In this document: piece by piece, positions 44,621 through 52,635 of the stretch
Position numbering within the stretch: position 1 is the stretch's first letter
How the letters are laid out: every line of letters starts with the position of its first letter
Assembly: GCF_000374925.1 (NCBI RefSeq)
Contig: NZ_KB895548.1
Location: 1-64,000, forward strand
Length of the DNA: 64,000 nucleotides
Origin: Arthrobacter sp. 131MFCol6.1
Lineage (GTDB): Bacteria > Actinomycetota > Actinomycetes > Actinomycetales > Micrococcaceae
Direction: 5' to 3'
Position numbers and translations under genes: made by a program
The notes under the pieces: model-generated
The model's database searches: none
The model's input: the letters and a program-made list of their open reading frames with translations, nothing else
Told to the model about the DNA's origin: nothing

Positions 44621-44743
44621 ACCCAGTATAAACATGCATTTGCATCTTTTATTCCAACTCCGGGGAACATTTTTCCAAACTCATCAGTTCTACCTCCTGT
44701 AGAAGATTTCAGATCGACCGGCATCTTTGAGAAACTGGTAGAC

Positions 44744-45409
44744 ATGCCCCAAGCCACTGTTCATTTGCTCCGCCACGGCGAGGTCCACAATCCCGATGGT
44801 GTCCTGTACGGCAGGCTGCCGGAATTCCACCTCTCCGAACTCGGCCGGGAGATGGCCCGCACCCTGGCGGAACACTTCAGGGAGCGTTCCGCGCAAGGGG
44901 CCCGGATCGTCCACCTCGCCGCGTCCCCGCTGACCCGCGCGCAGGAGACTGCGCAGCCGATCGCCGACGCCCTGGACCTGGAGATTGCCACCGAAGCCCG
45001 CATCATCGAGGCCGCCAACTACTTTGAGGGCCTCCACGTCTCCAAAGCGGAGCTGCTGCGGCCCAAACACTGGGCCCGGCTGTACAACCCGTTGCGGCCC
45101 TCGTGGGGTGAGCCCTACAAGGAGCAGGCCGCGCGGGTCATCGCGGCAGTCCAGGACGCGCGCGTCCGGGCCCTCGAACTGGGCGGCAACGGGGCCGAAG
45201 CCATCCTTGTCAGCCACCAGCTGCCCATCTGGGCCACGCGGCTCAGCGCCGAAGGCCGGCCGTTGTGGCACGACCCGCGCAAGCGCGAATGCACGCTGAC
45301 CTCCCTGACGTCCCTGGTGTTCGACGACGCCGGCGGCCTCGTGCGCGTCGACTACAGCGAGCCCGCTGCCGCCCTGCTGCCCGGTGCCGCCAGCACCCCG
45401 GGAGCCTGA
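44744..45409 (+). CDS. Histidine phosphatase family protein (phosphoglycerate mutase-like)
   Basis: A 221-residue protein with VHLLRHGEVHNPDGVLYGRLPEFHLSELG (catalytic His in RHG), SPLTRAQETAQPIADAL and the second His in AILVSHQLPIWATRL. Homologues head the cytochrome c biogenesis cluster in mycobacteria (the Rv0525 position), as here, with the thioredoxin gene 2 bp downstream. Not a true glycolytic mutase by context; substrate unknown. Ribosome site weak. Confidence 0.88.
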   Translation: MPQATVHLLRHGEVHNPDGVLYGRLPEFHLSELGREMARTLAEHFRERSAQGARIVHLAASPLTRAQETAQPIADALDLEIATEARIIEAANYFEGLHVSKAELLRPKHWARLYNPLRPSWGEPYKEQAARVIAAVQDARVRALELGGNGAEAILVSHQLPIWATRLSAEGRPLWHDPRKRECTLTSLTSLVFDDAGGLVRVDYSEPAAALLPGAASTPGA

Positions 45410-45411
45410 CC

Positions 45412-46032
45412 ATGGCCGCGAACCACCGCGAAGAAACTCCTTTGTCCCGCCGCCGCGTGCTGACCGCCGGCGGGGCCGCGCTGGCCGCCGTGTTCGGGCT
45501 GTCCGGCTGCGCCCAGGACGACGCCTTGGCCAAACAGGCCAAGGCCGGGGATAACAAGAACTATGTGGCCGGCGACGGGTCCGTCACCGAGTTCGCCGTC
45601 GCGGACCGCAAGAGTCCCGTGGCGCTCAAGGGGACGCTGTTCGACGGCACGGCCGTGACGTCGGCGGACTTCCCCGGCAAGGTGACCGTGCTGAACTTCT
45701 GGTTCGCCGCCTGCGCCCCCTGCCGGGTCGAGGCGCCCTCCCTCGAGGCGCTGAACCAGGAATTCAAGACCAAGGGCGTGCAGTTCTTCGGCGTCAACCT
45801 GCGCGATGAGAAGGCCACGGCCGACGCGTTCGACAAGACCTTCAACCTGACGTACCCGAGCTTCAATGACAAGGACGGCGCCGTGCTGCTGGCCGTCTCC
45901 GGACTCGTGCCGCCCGGTGCCGTGCCTACCACCCTCGTGCTGGACAAGCAGGGCCGCGTCGCCTCCCGGGTCCTGGGCGAAATCCAGCAGGGCACCCTGA
46001 AGTCCCTCATTGCCGCCGCCGTGGCCGAGTAG
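45412..46032 (+). CDS. TlpA/ResA-like thioredoxin lipoprotein
   Basis: A 206-residue membrane-anchored thiol-disulfide oxidoreductase. SRRRVLTAGGAALAAVFGLSGC is a twin-arginine-like signal ending in a lipobox (Cys ~30). The thioredoxin domain has VTVLNFWFAACAPCRVEAPSLEAL (CAPC active site) and the cis-Pro region GAVPTTLVLDKQGRV. It reduces apocytochrome c haem-binding cysteines on the outer side of the membrane, with electrons passed by CcdA, the next gene. Confidence 0.92.
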   Translation: MAANHREETPLSRRRVLTAGGAALAAVFGLSGCAQDDALAKQAKAGDNKNYVAGDGSVTEFAVADRKSPVALKGTLFDGTAVTSADFPGKVTVLNFWFAACAPCRVEAPSLEALNQEFKTKGVQFFGVNLRDEKATADAFDKTFNLTYPSFNDKDGAVLLAVSGLVPPGAVPTTLVLDKQGRVASRVLGEIQQGTLKSLIAAAVAE

Positions 46033-46044
46033 CGCGGCCCCACT

Positions 46045-46800
46045 GTGAACAGCCCCTTCGCCGAAGCCATCCTGAACGGATCGCTCCTGCTTGCCATTCC
46101 TGTCGCGCTGCTGGCCGGACTGGTCTCCTTCCTCTCGCCCTGCGTCCTCCCGCTGGTGCCCGGATACCTGGGCTACGTCACGGGACTGACCGGCGTCGAC
46201 CTGCAGAAGCAAAGGCGCGGGCGCATGCTGGCCGGCATCGGGCTGTTCGTCCTCGGATTCTCCGTGATCTTCGTGCTGCTCGGCGGCGCCTTCGGGCAGC
46301 TGGGCAGCGTCATCACGGGCTCGCAGAACACCTGGATCACCCAGCTGCTGGGCGTCCTGGTGATCGTCATGGGCGTGGTGTTCATGGGCGGCTTCGGCTG
46401 GCTCCAGCGCGATGCCAAAATCCACGCCAAACCGCCGGCCGGCCTCTGGGGCGCGCCCCTGCTGGGCATCACCTTCGGGCTGGGCTGGGCGCCGTGCATC
46501 GGTCCGACGTATTCGGCCGTCCAGCTGCTTAGCCTCTCCGGCGGCTCCTCGGCGGCCAAGGGGGCGTTCCTGGCGTTCGTCTATAGCCTTGGGCTGGGAA
46601 TCCCGTTCCTGCTGATCGCCCTGGCCGTGCGCCGCGGCATCGGCGTGATGTCCTTCTTCCGCAACCACCGGCTCGCCATCCAGCGCACCGGCGGCGGCAT
46701 CCTGATCCTGCTCGGGATCCTGATGGCGAGCGGCGTGTGGGGCACCTGGGTCTCCGGGTTGCAGTACTGGTTCCAAACCGATGTGAAATTGCCAATCTGA
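46045..46800 (+). CDS. ccdA: CcdA, thiol-reductant transporter for cytochrome c maturation
   Basis: A 251-residue, six-helix membrane protein moving electrons from cytoplasmic thioredoxin to the exported TlpA/ResA-like protein. Key cysteines are in SFLSPCVLPLVPGYLGY and LGWAPCIGPTYSAVQ. It starts GTG and ends in a 1-bp overlap with resB (TGATG). Length and helix pattern match CcdA rather than full DsbD. Confidence 0.93.
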   Translation: MNSPFAEAILNGSLLLAIPVALLAGLVSFLSPCVLPLVPGYLGYVTGLTGVDLQKQRRGRMLAGIGLFVLGFSVIFVLLGGAFGQLGSVITGSQNTWITQLLGVLVIVMGVVFMGGFGWLQRDAKIHAKPPAGLWGAPLLGITFGLGWAPCIGPTYSAVQLLSLSGGSSAAKGAFLAFVYSLGLGIPFLLIALAVRRGIGVMSFFRNHRLAIQRTGGGILILLGILMASGVWGTWVSGLQYWFQTDVKLPI

Positions 46801-48572
46801 TGAGCGAGCGCGTGAACGAAAAGAAGAAGTCCCCGAAGCCCGAGGCCGTCCTGCCCACCCTGGGTCCGTTGGGCATGCTCCGGTGGGCGTGGACGCAGCT
46901 GACCAGCATGCGCACAGCCCTGTTCCTGCTCTTGCTGCTGGCCGTCGCCGCCGTGCCCGGCTCGCTGTTCCCGCAGCGCCCGGCCAACCCGGCGATTGTC
47001 ACGCAGTACATCAAGGACCACCCGGACTACGGCGCGATCCTGGACTCGGTGCAGCTCTACGACGTCTACTCCTCGGCGTGGTTTTCGGCGATCTACATCC
47101 TGCTGTTCGTCTCGCTGATCGGCTGCGTGATCCCCCGCGCCATCGCGCACTACAAGGCGATGCGCTCCCAGCCCCCGCGCACCCCCGCCCGACTGTCCAG
47201 ATTGCCCGAATACGGCACCCTGGTGATTCCGGCCGACGCCGGGATCCCGGCGTCGGCCGCCATCACCGACGCCGCCGAGCTGCTGAAAAAGCGCGGATAC
47301 CGCGTCGACGTGCGGGACCGCGACGGCGCCCGCCCGTCTTTGGGTGCCGAGCGCGGCTTCCTGAAGGAAGTCGGCAACCTCGTCTTCCACACCGCGCTGA
47401 TCGGGGTGCTGGTCTCGGTGGCGGCCGGCGGCCTCTTCGGCTACAGCGGGCAGCGGATCCTGGTGGAGGGGGACACGTTCGTCAACACCCTCGTCGGGTA
47501 CGACCAGTTCACCCCCGGCACCAATTTCCAGAGCAGCCAGCTGCAGCCCTATTCGGTCCAGCTGGACAAGTTCGACATCACCTTCGACCGTGAATCGAAG
47601 GGCAAGTTCGGTCAGCCCATCGACTTCACCGCCGCCGTGACCACGAAGGAAAACCCGGACGCACCCGCCAAGAAAGAGGTGCTCAAGGTCAACGACCCCC
47701 TCAGCCTCGGCGGCACCAGCGTGTACCTCACGGGCAACGGCTACGCTCCCGTGGTCACCATCCGCGACGGCGCCGGCAACGTTGCCATGCAAGGTCCCGT
47801 GGTCGCCAAGCTCCAGGGCGAGAACTACTACTCCTCCGTGGTCATCAAGGTCCCGGACGCCAAACCGGAACAGCTCGCCTTCGCCGGGTTCTTCCTGCCG
47901 ACGGCGTTCGTCACCGACCAGGGCGTGTCCTTCAGCGGTGATCCGGAGCTCATCAACCCGCAGCTGACGCTCAACTCCTACTTCGGCGACCTCGGCCTCG
48001 ACGCGGGCTCCCCGCAAAACGTCTTCGAGCTCGACGTCAAGAAGCTCACGCCGCTCAACGCCCGCAACCTGGACACGAAGGGCATCGTCCTGGCGCCCGG
48101 AAGCAGCTACACGCTGCCGAACGGCAAGGGTTCCATCAGCTTCGACGGCGTCAAGCGCTACATCGGCGTGGACATCCACCACAACCCCGGACAGCTCTAC
48201 GCCCTGATCTTCGCGCTCCTGGCCGTCGCCGGTCTGGTGACTTCGCTCTACGTGAACCGCCGCCGCGTCTGGGTCCGCACGGGCACCCACGAGGACGGAC
48301 GGACCATGGTGGAGTACGGTCTGCTGGCCCGCGGCGAAGACCACCGCCTGGCCGGGGAGGCCGCGGCCATCCGCAAGCTCCTTTCCGACGATTGGCTGTT
48401 GGGCGATGACGCCCCAACCGGTTCCCAGCCCGCTCCCAGCGCAACAGCGGATAATGACCGGGCGGATACCGCCGCGAACGGTGCCAGCGGCGCAGACGCC
48501 TCTCCTGAACAACCCGCAGAAGACTTCATCCAGTCAACAGCCGGCTCTTCCGAGTCGAAGAAGGACCAGTAA
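46800..48572 (+). CDS. resB: ResB, cytochrome c synthesis protein
   Basis: A 590-residue System II (Ccs1/ResB) component. It has an N-terminal helix pair (SMRTALFLLLLLAVAAVPGSLFPQR and SAIYILLFVSLIGCVIPRAIAHY), a third helix VFHTALIGVLVSVAAGGLFG, a large extracytoplasmic domain (~220-500) with FDITFDRESKGKFGQPIDF, and a last helix LYALIFALLAVAGLVTSLY. The C-terminal ~100 residues are acidic and low complexity. With CcsB it forms the haem-delivery and ligation complex. It overlaps both neighbours by 1 bp. Confidence 0.95.
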   Translation: MSERVNEKKKSPKPEAVLPTLGPLGMLRWAWTQLTSMRTALFLLLLLAVAAVPGSLFPQRPANPAIVTQYIKDHPDYGAILDSVQLYDVYSSAWFSAIYILLFVSLIGCVIPRAIAHYKAMRSQPPRTPARLSRLPEYGTLVIPADAGIPASAAITDAAELLKKRGYRVDVRDRDGARPSLGAERGFLKEVGNLVFHTALIGVLVSVAAGGLFGYSGQRILVEGDTFVNTLVGYDQFTPGTNFQSSQLQPYSVQLDKFDITFDRESKGKFGQPIDFTAAVTTKENPDAPAKKEVLKVNDPLSLGGTSVYLTGNGYAPVVTIRDGAGNVAMQGPVVAKLQGENYYSSVVIKVPDAKPEQLAFAGFFLPTAFVTDQGVSFSGDPELINPQLTLNSYFGDLGLDAGSPQNVFELDVKKLTPLNARNLDTKGIVLAPGSSYTLPNGKGSISFDGVKRYIGVDIHHNPGQLYALIFALLAVAGLVTSLYVNRRRVWVRTGTHEDGRTMVEYGLLARGEDHRLAGEAAAIRKLLSDDWLLGDDAPTGSQPAPSATADNDRADTAANGASGADASPEQPAEDFIQSTAGSSESKKDQ

Positions 48573-49687
48573 TGCCGTTCTCGATCAACGAAACCATGGG
48601 CCAGTACAGCGAGCTGTTCATGCTGCTGGCCGCCGGCACGTACACGGTGGCGTTCATCGCCTTCGCCTGGGACCTGGCCAAGAGCAGCAAAACGCTGCGC
48701 GCGGTGGACCTCAAGGCCGCAGAGCTCTCCGGGGCGGCCGAGGCCGATGCCGCGCGGGTTCCCGTCGGTGTCGGCGCGGCGGCCGCCGGAGCCGACGTCG
48801 CCCGCTCCGATGCGGACGTCAGCGGACCGGCAGGCCGTGCCGAGCGTCCGACGTCGGCCACCTCCCGCCGCGGCACCGCGGCAGGCGCGGGACAGACCGC
48901 CGACGGCAGCATGCGCTACGCCGGCGAGCGGCGCGCCCCCGCCCGGGTGGCCGTCGCGCTGACCGTCCTCGGCGCCGCGATTCATGCGGCAGGCGTGATC
49001 ACCCGCGCGCTGGGTGCCGGCCGGGTGCCGTGGGGCAACATGTACGAATTCCTCACGACGGGCGCGTTCGTGGCCGTGGCCGTCTTCCTGCTGGTGCTGA
49101 TCCGCCGCGACCTGCGCTTCCTGGGCACGTTTGTGATCGGGCTGGCCATCATCATGCTGGTCGCGGCCTCCATCGCCTTCTGGACCCCCGTGGGCCACCT
49201 CGTGCCGGCGCTGCAGAGCTACTGGCTGATCATCCACGTGTCCATCGCGGTAATGTCCTCGGCCCTGTTCACCCTGACCTTCGCCATGTCCGCGCTGCAG
49301 CTCGTGCAGTCGCACCGGCAGAAGACCATCGCCGCCGGCGGCGCCGACAAGCTCGGGTTCATGCGCCTGGTTCCGAACGCCCTGAGCCTGGAGAACCTGT
49401 CCTACCGCATCAACGCGATCGCGTTCGTCGGCTGGACCTTCACGCTCATGTTCGGCGCCATCTGGGCGGAGAAGGCCTGGGGCCGGTTCTGGGGCTGGGA
49501 CACGAAGGAAGTCTGGACGTTCGTGATCTGGGTGGTCTACGCCGGATACCTGCACGCCCGTGCCACCCGCGGCTGGACCGGAACCCGTGCCGCCTGGCTG
49601 TCGATCGTCGGCTACCTGTGCGTGGTCTTCAACTTCACGATCGTGAACCAGTTCTTCAACGGACTGCACTCCTACTCGGGACTGTAA
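48572..49687 (+). CDS. ccsB: CcsB/CcsA, cytochrome c haem ligase subunit
   Basis: A 371-residue membrane protein that delivers haem across the membrane with ResB. The tryptophan-rich haem motif is in KAWGRFWGWDTKEVWTFVIWV, with histidines in AAIHAAGVITRAL, YWLIIHVSIAV and the C-terminal NGLHSYSGL. A ~75-residue Ala-rich cytoplasmic loop separates helix 1 from the rest. It is last in the operon, and the intergenic repeats begin after it. Confidence 0.94.
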   Translation: MPFSINETMGQYSELFMLLAAGTYTVAFIAFAWDLAKSSKTLRAVDLKAAELSGAAEADAARVPVGVGAAAAGADVARSDADVSGPAGRAERPTSATSRRGTAAGAGQTADGSMRYAGERRAPARVAVALTVLGAAIHAAGVITRALGAGRVPWGNMYEFLTTGAFVAVAVFLLVLIRRDLRFLGTFVIGLAIIMLVAASIAFWTPVGHLVPALQSYWLIIHVSIAVMSSALFTLTFAMSALQLVQSHRQKTIAAGGADKLGFMRLVPNALSLENLSYRINAIAFVGWTFTLMFGAIWAEKAWGRFWGWDTKEVWTFVIWVVYAGYLHARATRGWTGTRAAWLSIVGYLCVVFNFTIVNQFFNGLHSYSGL

Positions 49688-49706
49688 GCCGCACCGCAGC
49701 CGGGTC

Positions 49707-50369
49707 CTTCCGGGCCGGCACTCCCTCGATTTGCCACAGATGGCCGCTAAGCCGATCTGCTTAGCGGCCATTCGTGTCAAGTGGGTGCCGCTGGGGTCGG
49801 CTGGTGTCGGCTGGGGCGGCGTGCGGCTGGGGTCGGCTGGGGTGGCGTGGCGTGCCGGCACCTGTGTGCTGGGCGCCGCGGACCTCGGGGGGCTGCTTCC
49901 GGGGCTGCCAGGGACCGCACTCCATCGATTCGCCTTAGATGGCCGCTAAGCCGATCCGCTTAGCGGCCATTCGTGTCAAACGGGTGCGGCTGGGGTCGGC
50001 TGGTGTCGGCTGGGGTGGCGTGGCGTGCCGGCACCTGTGTGCTGGGCGCCGCGGACCTCGGGCGGCTGCTTCCGGGGCTGCCAGGGACCGCACTCCATCG
50101 GTTTGCCACAGATGGCCGCTAAGCCGATCCGCTTAGCGGCCATTCGTGTCAAACGGGTGCGGCTGGGGGCTGTGTGGCGTGCGGCTGGGGTCGGCTGGGG
50201 TGGCGTGGCGTGCCGGCACCTGTGTGCTGGACGCGGCCGCGGACCTCGGACGGTGCTTTCGGGGCTGGCAGGGACCGCACTCCATCGATTTGCCACAGAT
50301 GGCCGCTAAGCCGATGCGCTTAGCGGCCATTCGTGTCAAGTGGGTGCGGCTGGGGGTGGGCACGTTGAC
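49707..50369. repeat. Intergenic tandem repeat, 3 full units plus a partial unit, each with a perfect hairpin
   Basis: Each unit opens with GCACTCCATCGATTTGCCAC and a 13-bp stem ATGGCCGCTAAGC-6 nt-GCTTAGCGGCCAT, then TTCGTGTCAA, GGTCGGCTGG micro-repeats, GTGCCGGCACCTGTGTGCTGG and a CTGCCAGGGACC end. Hairpins start at 49740, 49939, 50112 and 50299, so units are 199, 173 and 187 bp. Stem arms are identical in all four; loops vary (CGATCT, CGATCC, CGATCC, CGATGC). The first hairpin could end ccsB transcription. The last copy is truncated and holds the stop codon of the DUF559 gene. Confidence 0.9.
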
Positions 50370-51309
50370 GCCGGCCCGGCTTTTGGCCCGGTTCCGGGGT
50401 CCAGCCGCGCTCCGTCAGAGCCGCACGCACGCGGGTAACCGCGGCCGGCTCCATCCCAGGGCCGGGCGGGGTCAAGTGCCATTGGGTCAATACGACGACG
50501 CGCCACCCGGCATCCCTGGCGTTCTCATCCCGGAAGATGTCGCTGCGACGCTGGGCCGGACCGGCGTGGTGACCGCCGTCGTACTGGATCGCGATCCTTT
50601 CTTGCTCATAGGAGAGATCCGGGTCCTGGATCCAACCGCCGGTTTCATCGAACATGGGGACGTTGATTCCGGGTTCGGGCAGGCCATGTCGAATCAGGAG
50701 GAGCCGGAGTTCGGTCTCCTTGGGGGAATCCGTGCCGGCGCGTATCAGGGAGCGGGCCTGCATGGCCCGCCGGTAACCCGCCCGGCCTTGCTTCCCGGCG
50801 AGGAATGCGTCCAGCTCAGCGAGCGTGGTCAACGGATTTCTCCGCCGCAGCAGGAAGTCCCCGGCGATCACCAAGTCATCGAGGCTTAGTATGCCCGCGA
50901 GATCGAACCACGTCCGCAGCGGAGAGGTGCAGCTCACCCGCACCCCGGTCACGATTTCCTCCGGTTCAAGTGACTGCTGATGGCCCACAACATTCTTATG
51001 CCGGACCGCCCGCTGGCCCGGCCGACTCGTCAGATGGATGACCGCCAGGTTCTCCAGGGTCTGCGGCAGTGGAAATCCCCACAGCACTGCCGCAGACAGG
51101 TGGCTTACGATTGCGCCCGTCACGGCAGTCAGGGCATGCACACGTTTCAGCAAACTGTTTGGGGTGGCGGCCGTGGCGCGCACCCCGTAACAGGGGCTGA
51201 CGAGATCCCTGGCCCGGGTCCGTCGTCGCCCCACCCCGGCAGTGCGGGCCGCGGCCACGGTGAAGGGCTGGTTTCGAAGATGCGGGGGAAGCTCACTGGG
51301 CTGGCGCAT
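50320..51309 (-). CDS. DUF559 Vsr-like endonuclease-fold protein
   Basis: A 329-residue protein. The N-terminal ~150 residues resemble the AbiEi antitoxin-like winged-helix region common in this family (RNQPFTVAAARTAGVGRRRTRARDL, SHLSAAVLWGFPLP, HLTSRPGQRAVRHKNVVGHQ). The C-terminal DUF559 domain is ETELRLLLIRHGLPEPGINV, DPDLSYEQERIAIQYDGGHH, DAGWRVVVLTQWHL. The usual glutamate before YDG is Gln here. Relatives are widespread orphan genes in actinobacteria with unproven activity. It is flanked on both sides by intergenic repeats, and its stop codon lies in the last repeat copy. Confidence 0.82.
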   Translation of the reverse strand: MRQPSELPPHLRNQPFTVAAARTAGVGRRRTRARDLVSPCYGVRATAATPNSLLKRVHALTAVTGAIVSHLSAAVLWGFPLPQTLENLAVIHLTSRPGQRAVRHKNVVGHQQSLEPEEIVTGVRVSCTSPLRTWFDLAGILSLDDLVIAGDFLLRRRNPLTTLAELDAFLAGKQGRAGYRRAMQARSLIRAGTDSPKETELRLLLIRHGLPEPGINVPMFDETGGWIQDPDLSYEQERIAIQYDGGHHAGPAQRRSDIFRDENARDAGWRVVVLTQWHLTPPGPGMEPAAVTRVRAALTERGWTPEPGQKPGRRQRAHPQPHPLDTNGR

Positions 51310-51390
51310 ACGGGCATTCTGCGCCCGCGCGGACAAGGCTCGGAGGTTATCCACAGAGCAGGCACAGTGTGGGGGAGGAGTGGGCGGTGC

Positions 51391-51685
51391 GCGCAGCAGA
51401 CGCGGGCGCAGACGAGTGGCGGCCATTTGCCGGAGATGGTCGCTTAAAGCGTGGGATTCCGGCCATCTGGGGCGAACGGCCGCAGATGGAGGCCCGGGCG
51501 GGGTGACGGGGGCGGCCGAAGATGGGAAAGGGACGCCTGGGCCGGGGCGCGTGCACAATGGCCAGAGGAGGGGTGGGCAGCAGACGCGGGCGCGGATGGG
51601 TGGCGGCCATTTGCCGGAGATGGCCGCTTAGAGCGTGGGATTCCGGCCATTTGGGGCGAACGGCCGCAGATGGAGGCCCGGGATG
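51391..51685. repeat. Second intergenic repeat family, 2 copies
   Basis: Two ~110-bp copies (about 51394-51502 and 51575-51684) share GCAGCAGACGCGGGCGC, GGCGGCCATTTGCCGGAGATGG, TTCCGGCCAT and GGCGAACGGCCGCAGATGGAGGCCCGG. Single-base differences separate them. Part of the unit, TTTGCC-AGATGG-CGCTTA, resembles the start of the hairpin repeats on the other side of the DUF559 gene. No gene is supported in the gap, which also holds TTATCCACA (51347-51355), a DnaA-box match. Confidence 0.85.
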
Positions 51686-51699
51686 GTGCTACTTGACCT

Positions 51700-52128
51700 C
51701 TACTTGACTTCGTCAGTGCCGGGCGTTCCGGCGTCGCCGGGTTCGTGGGCATCGCCGGCGCCCTCGGTGCCGCCGGCTTCCGCGTTGCCGGCGTCGTGCT
51801 TGCGGCCCTTGGCGTCGAATTCTTCCTTGAGCTTCTTGAGCCTGTCGGCCTCGGCCTGGTTGCGGCGGCGGATCTCAAGGTTGCGCAGGAACTCGGGGTC
51901 GTCATCGGGCGCTACCGGGTGGCTGTAGGCAACCGGTGCGGTGTCCGTGGCGCGGGGGCGTCCAATGAGAAACCACAGGGTGGCGCCGACCACGGGGAGG
52001 AGGACCTGCACGAAGATCCAGGCGGTCTTGGAGATGCCCCTGGTCAGCCGCGCGTCAGTGCGGATGAGGTCGACCAGTCCATAGACAAACACGGCCAGTA
52101 TGACGATCGGAACCACTACACGGAGCAT
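51700..52128 (-). CDS. PLD-nuclease N-terminal-domain membrane protein
   Basis: A 142-residue protein with two membrane helices (RVVVPIVILAVFVYGLVDLI and KTAWIFVQVLLPVVGATLWFLIG). IRTDARLTRGISKTAW between them matches the PLDc_N domain, which lacks any phospholipase catalytic motif. A charged helix (RRRNQAEADRLKKLKEEFDAK) and a Gly/Asp/Glu-rich end follow. Such genes often sit by menaquinone genes in Actinobacteria. Function unknown. Confidence 0.85.
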   Translation of the reverse strand: MLRVVVPIVILAVFVYGLVDLIRTDARLTRGISKTAWIFVQVLLPVVGATLWFLIGRPRATDTAPVAYSHPVAPDDDPEFLRNLEIRRRNQAEADRLKKLKEEFDAKGRKHDAGNAEAGGTEGAGDAHEPGDAGTPGTDEVK

Positions 52129-52257
52129 ACCTTCAGTCTAGCCGTCGGGCGCCTCGACGGCGCCGGTCACTATGCCCGGGTGCAGGCCACCGGCACCGCG
52201 GCCGCCTGGAGCGGGATGGCCGAAGCAACGCGCCGTCCTGGCGGCTAAACTTGAGGC

Positions 52258-52581
52258 GTGGCTTTCCTCAAATACACCCTGATTCGGCTGGCGCTGTTTG
52301 CGCCCTTGTTTGCGCTCTTCCTCTACCTTCAGCTGGGGGTGCTCCTGGCCGCCCTGTGCGCCGGGATGATGTCGTTCGCCGTCAGCTTCCTGTTCTTCCA
52401 GAAGCAGCGCGACGCGGCCACCGCGACGCTCCACCACCGGTTCTCGGGCAAGGCCAAGCCGATGCGCAGCGCCGGCGAGGTGGCCGACGCCGAGGCCGAA
52501 GACCGCCTCGTGGACGAGAACCCCGACATTGCCGTCCGCACGGACAACCGCCCCAAAGATTCTCGGCAGCCCGGGGCCTGA
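52258..52581 (+). CDS. DUF4229 small membrane protein
   Basis: A 107-residue protein with MAFLKYTLIRLALFAPLFALFLYLQLG and LLAALCAGMMSFAVSFLFF as two helices, then a charged tail (RDAATATLHHRF, ADAEAEDRLVDENPD). This matches DUF4229, found near menaquinone genes in Actinobacteria. The GTG start lies 2 bp after CTTGAGGC. It is convergent with menA. Function unknown. Confidence 0.82.
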   Translation: MAFLKYTLIRLALFAPLFALFLYLQLGVLLAALCAGMMSFAVSFLFFQKQRDAATATLHHRFSGKAKPMRSAGEVADAEAEDRLVDENPDIAVRTDNRPKDSRQPGA

Positions 52582-52635
52582 GCCCCCGGCCTAGTCCCGT
52601 GCAGTCCCGGGAAACCGCGGCTCAGAGCCCCCGGC

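Noticed and set aside
49707..50369. CRISPR array
   Set aside because: Units are 173-199 bp and nearly the whole unit is conserved; there are no short repeats with unique spacers and no cas genes.
6161..51355. Replication origin, from three isolated DnaA-box matches (6161, 14236, 51347)
   Set aside because: The boxes are tens of kb apart or inside a gene, with no cluster, AT-rich region, dnaA or dnaN nearby.
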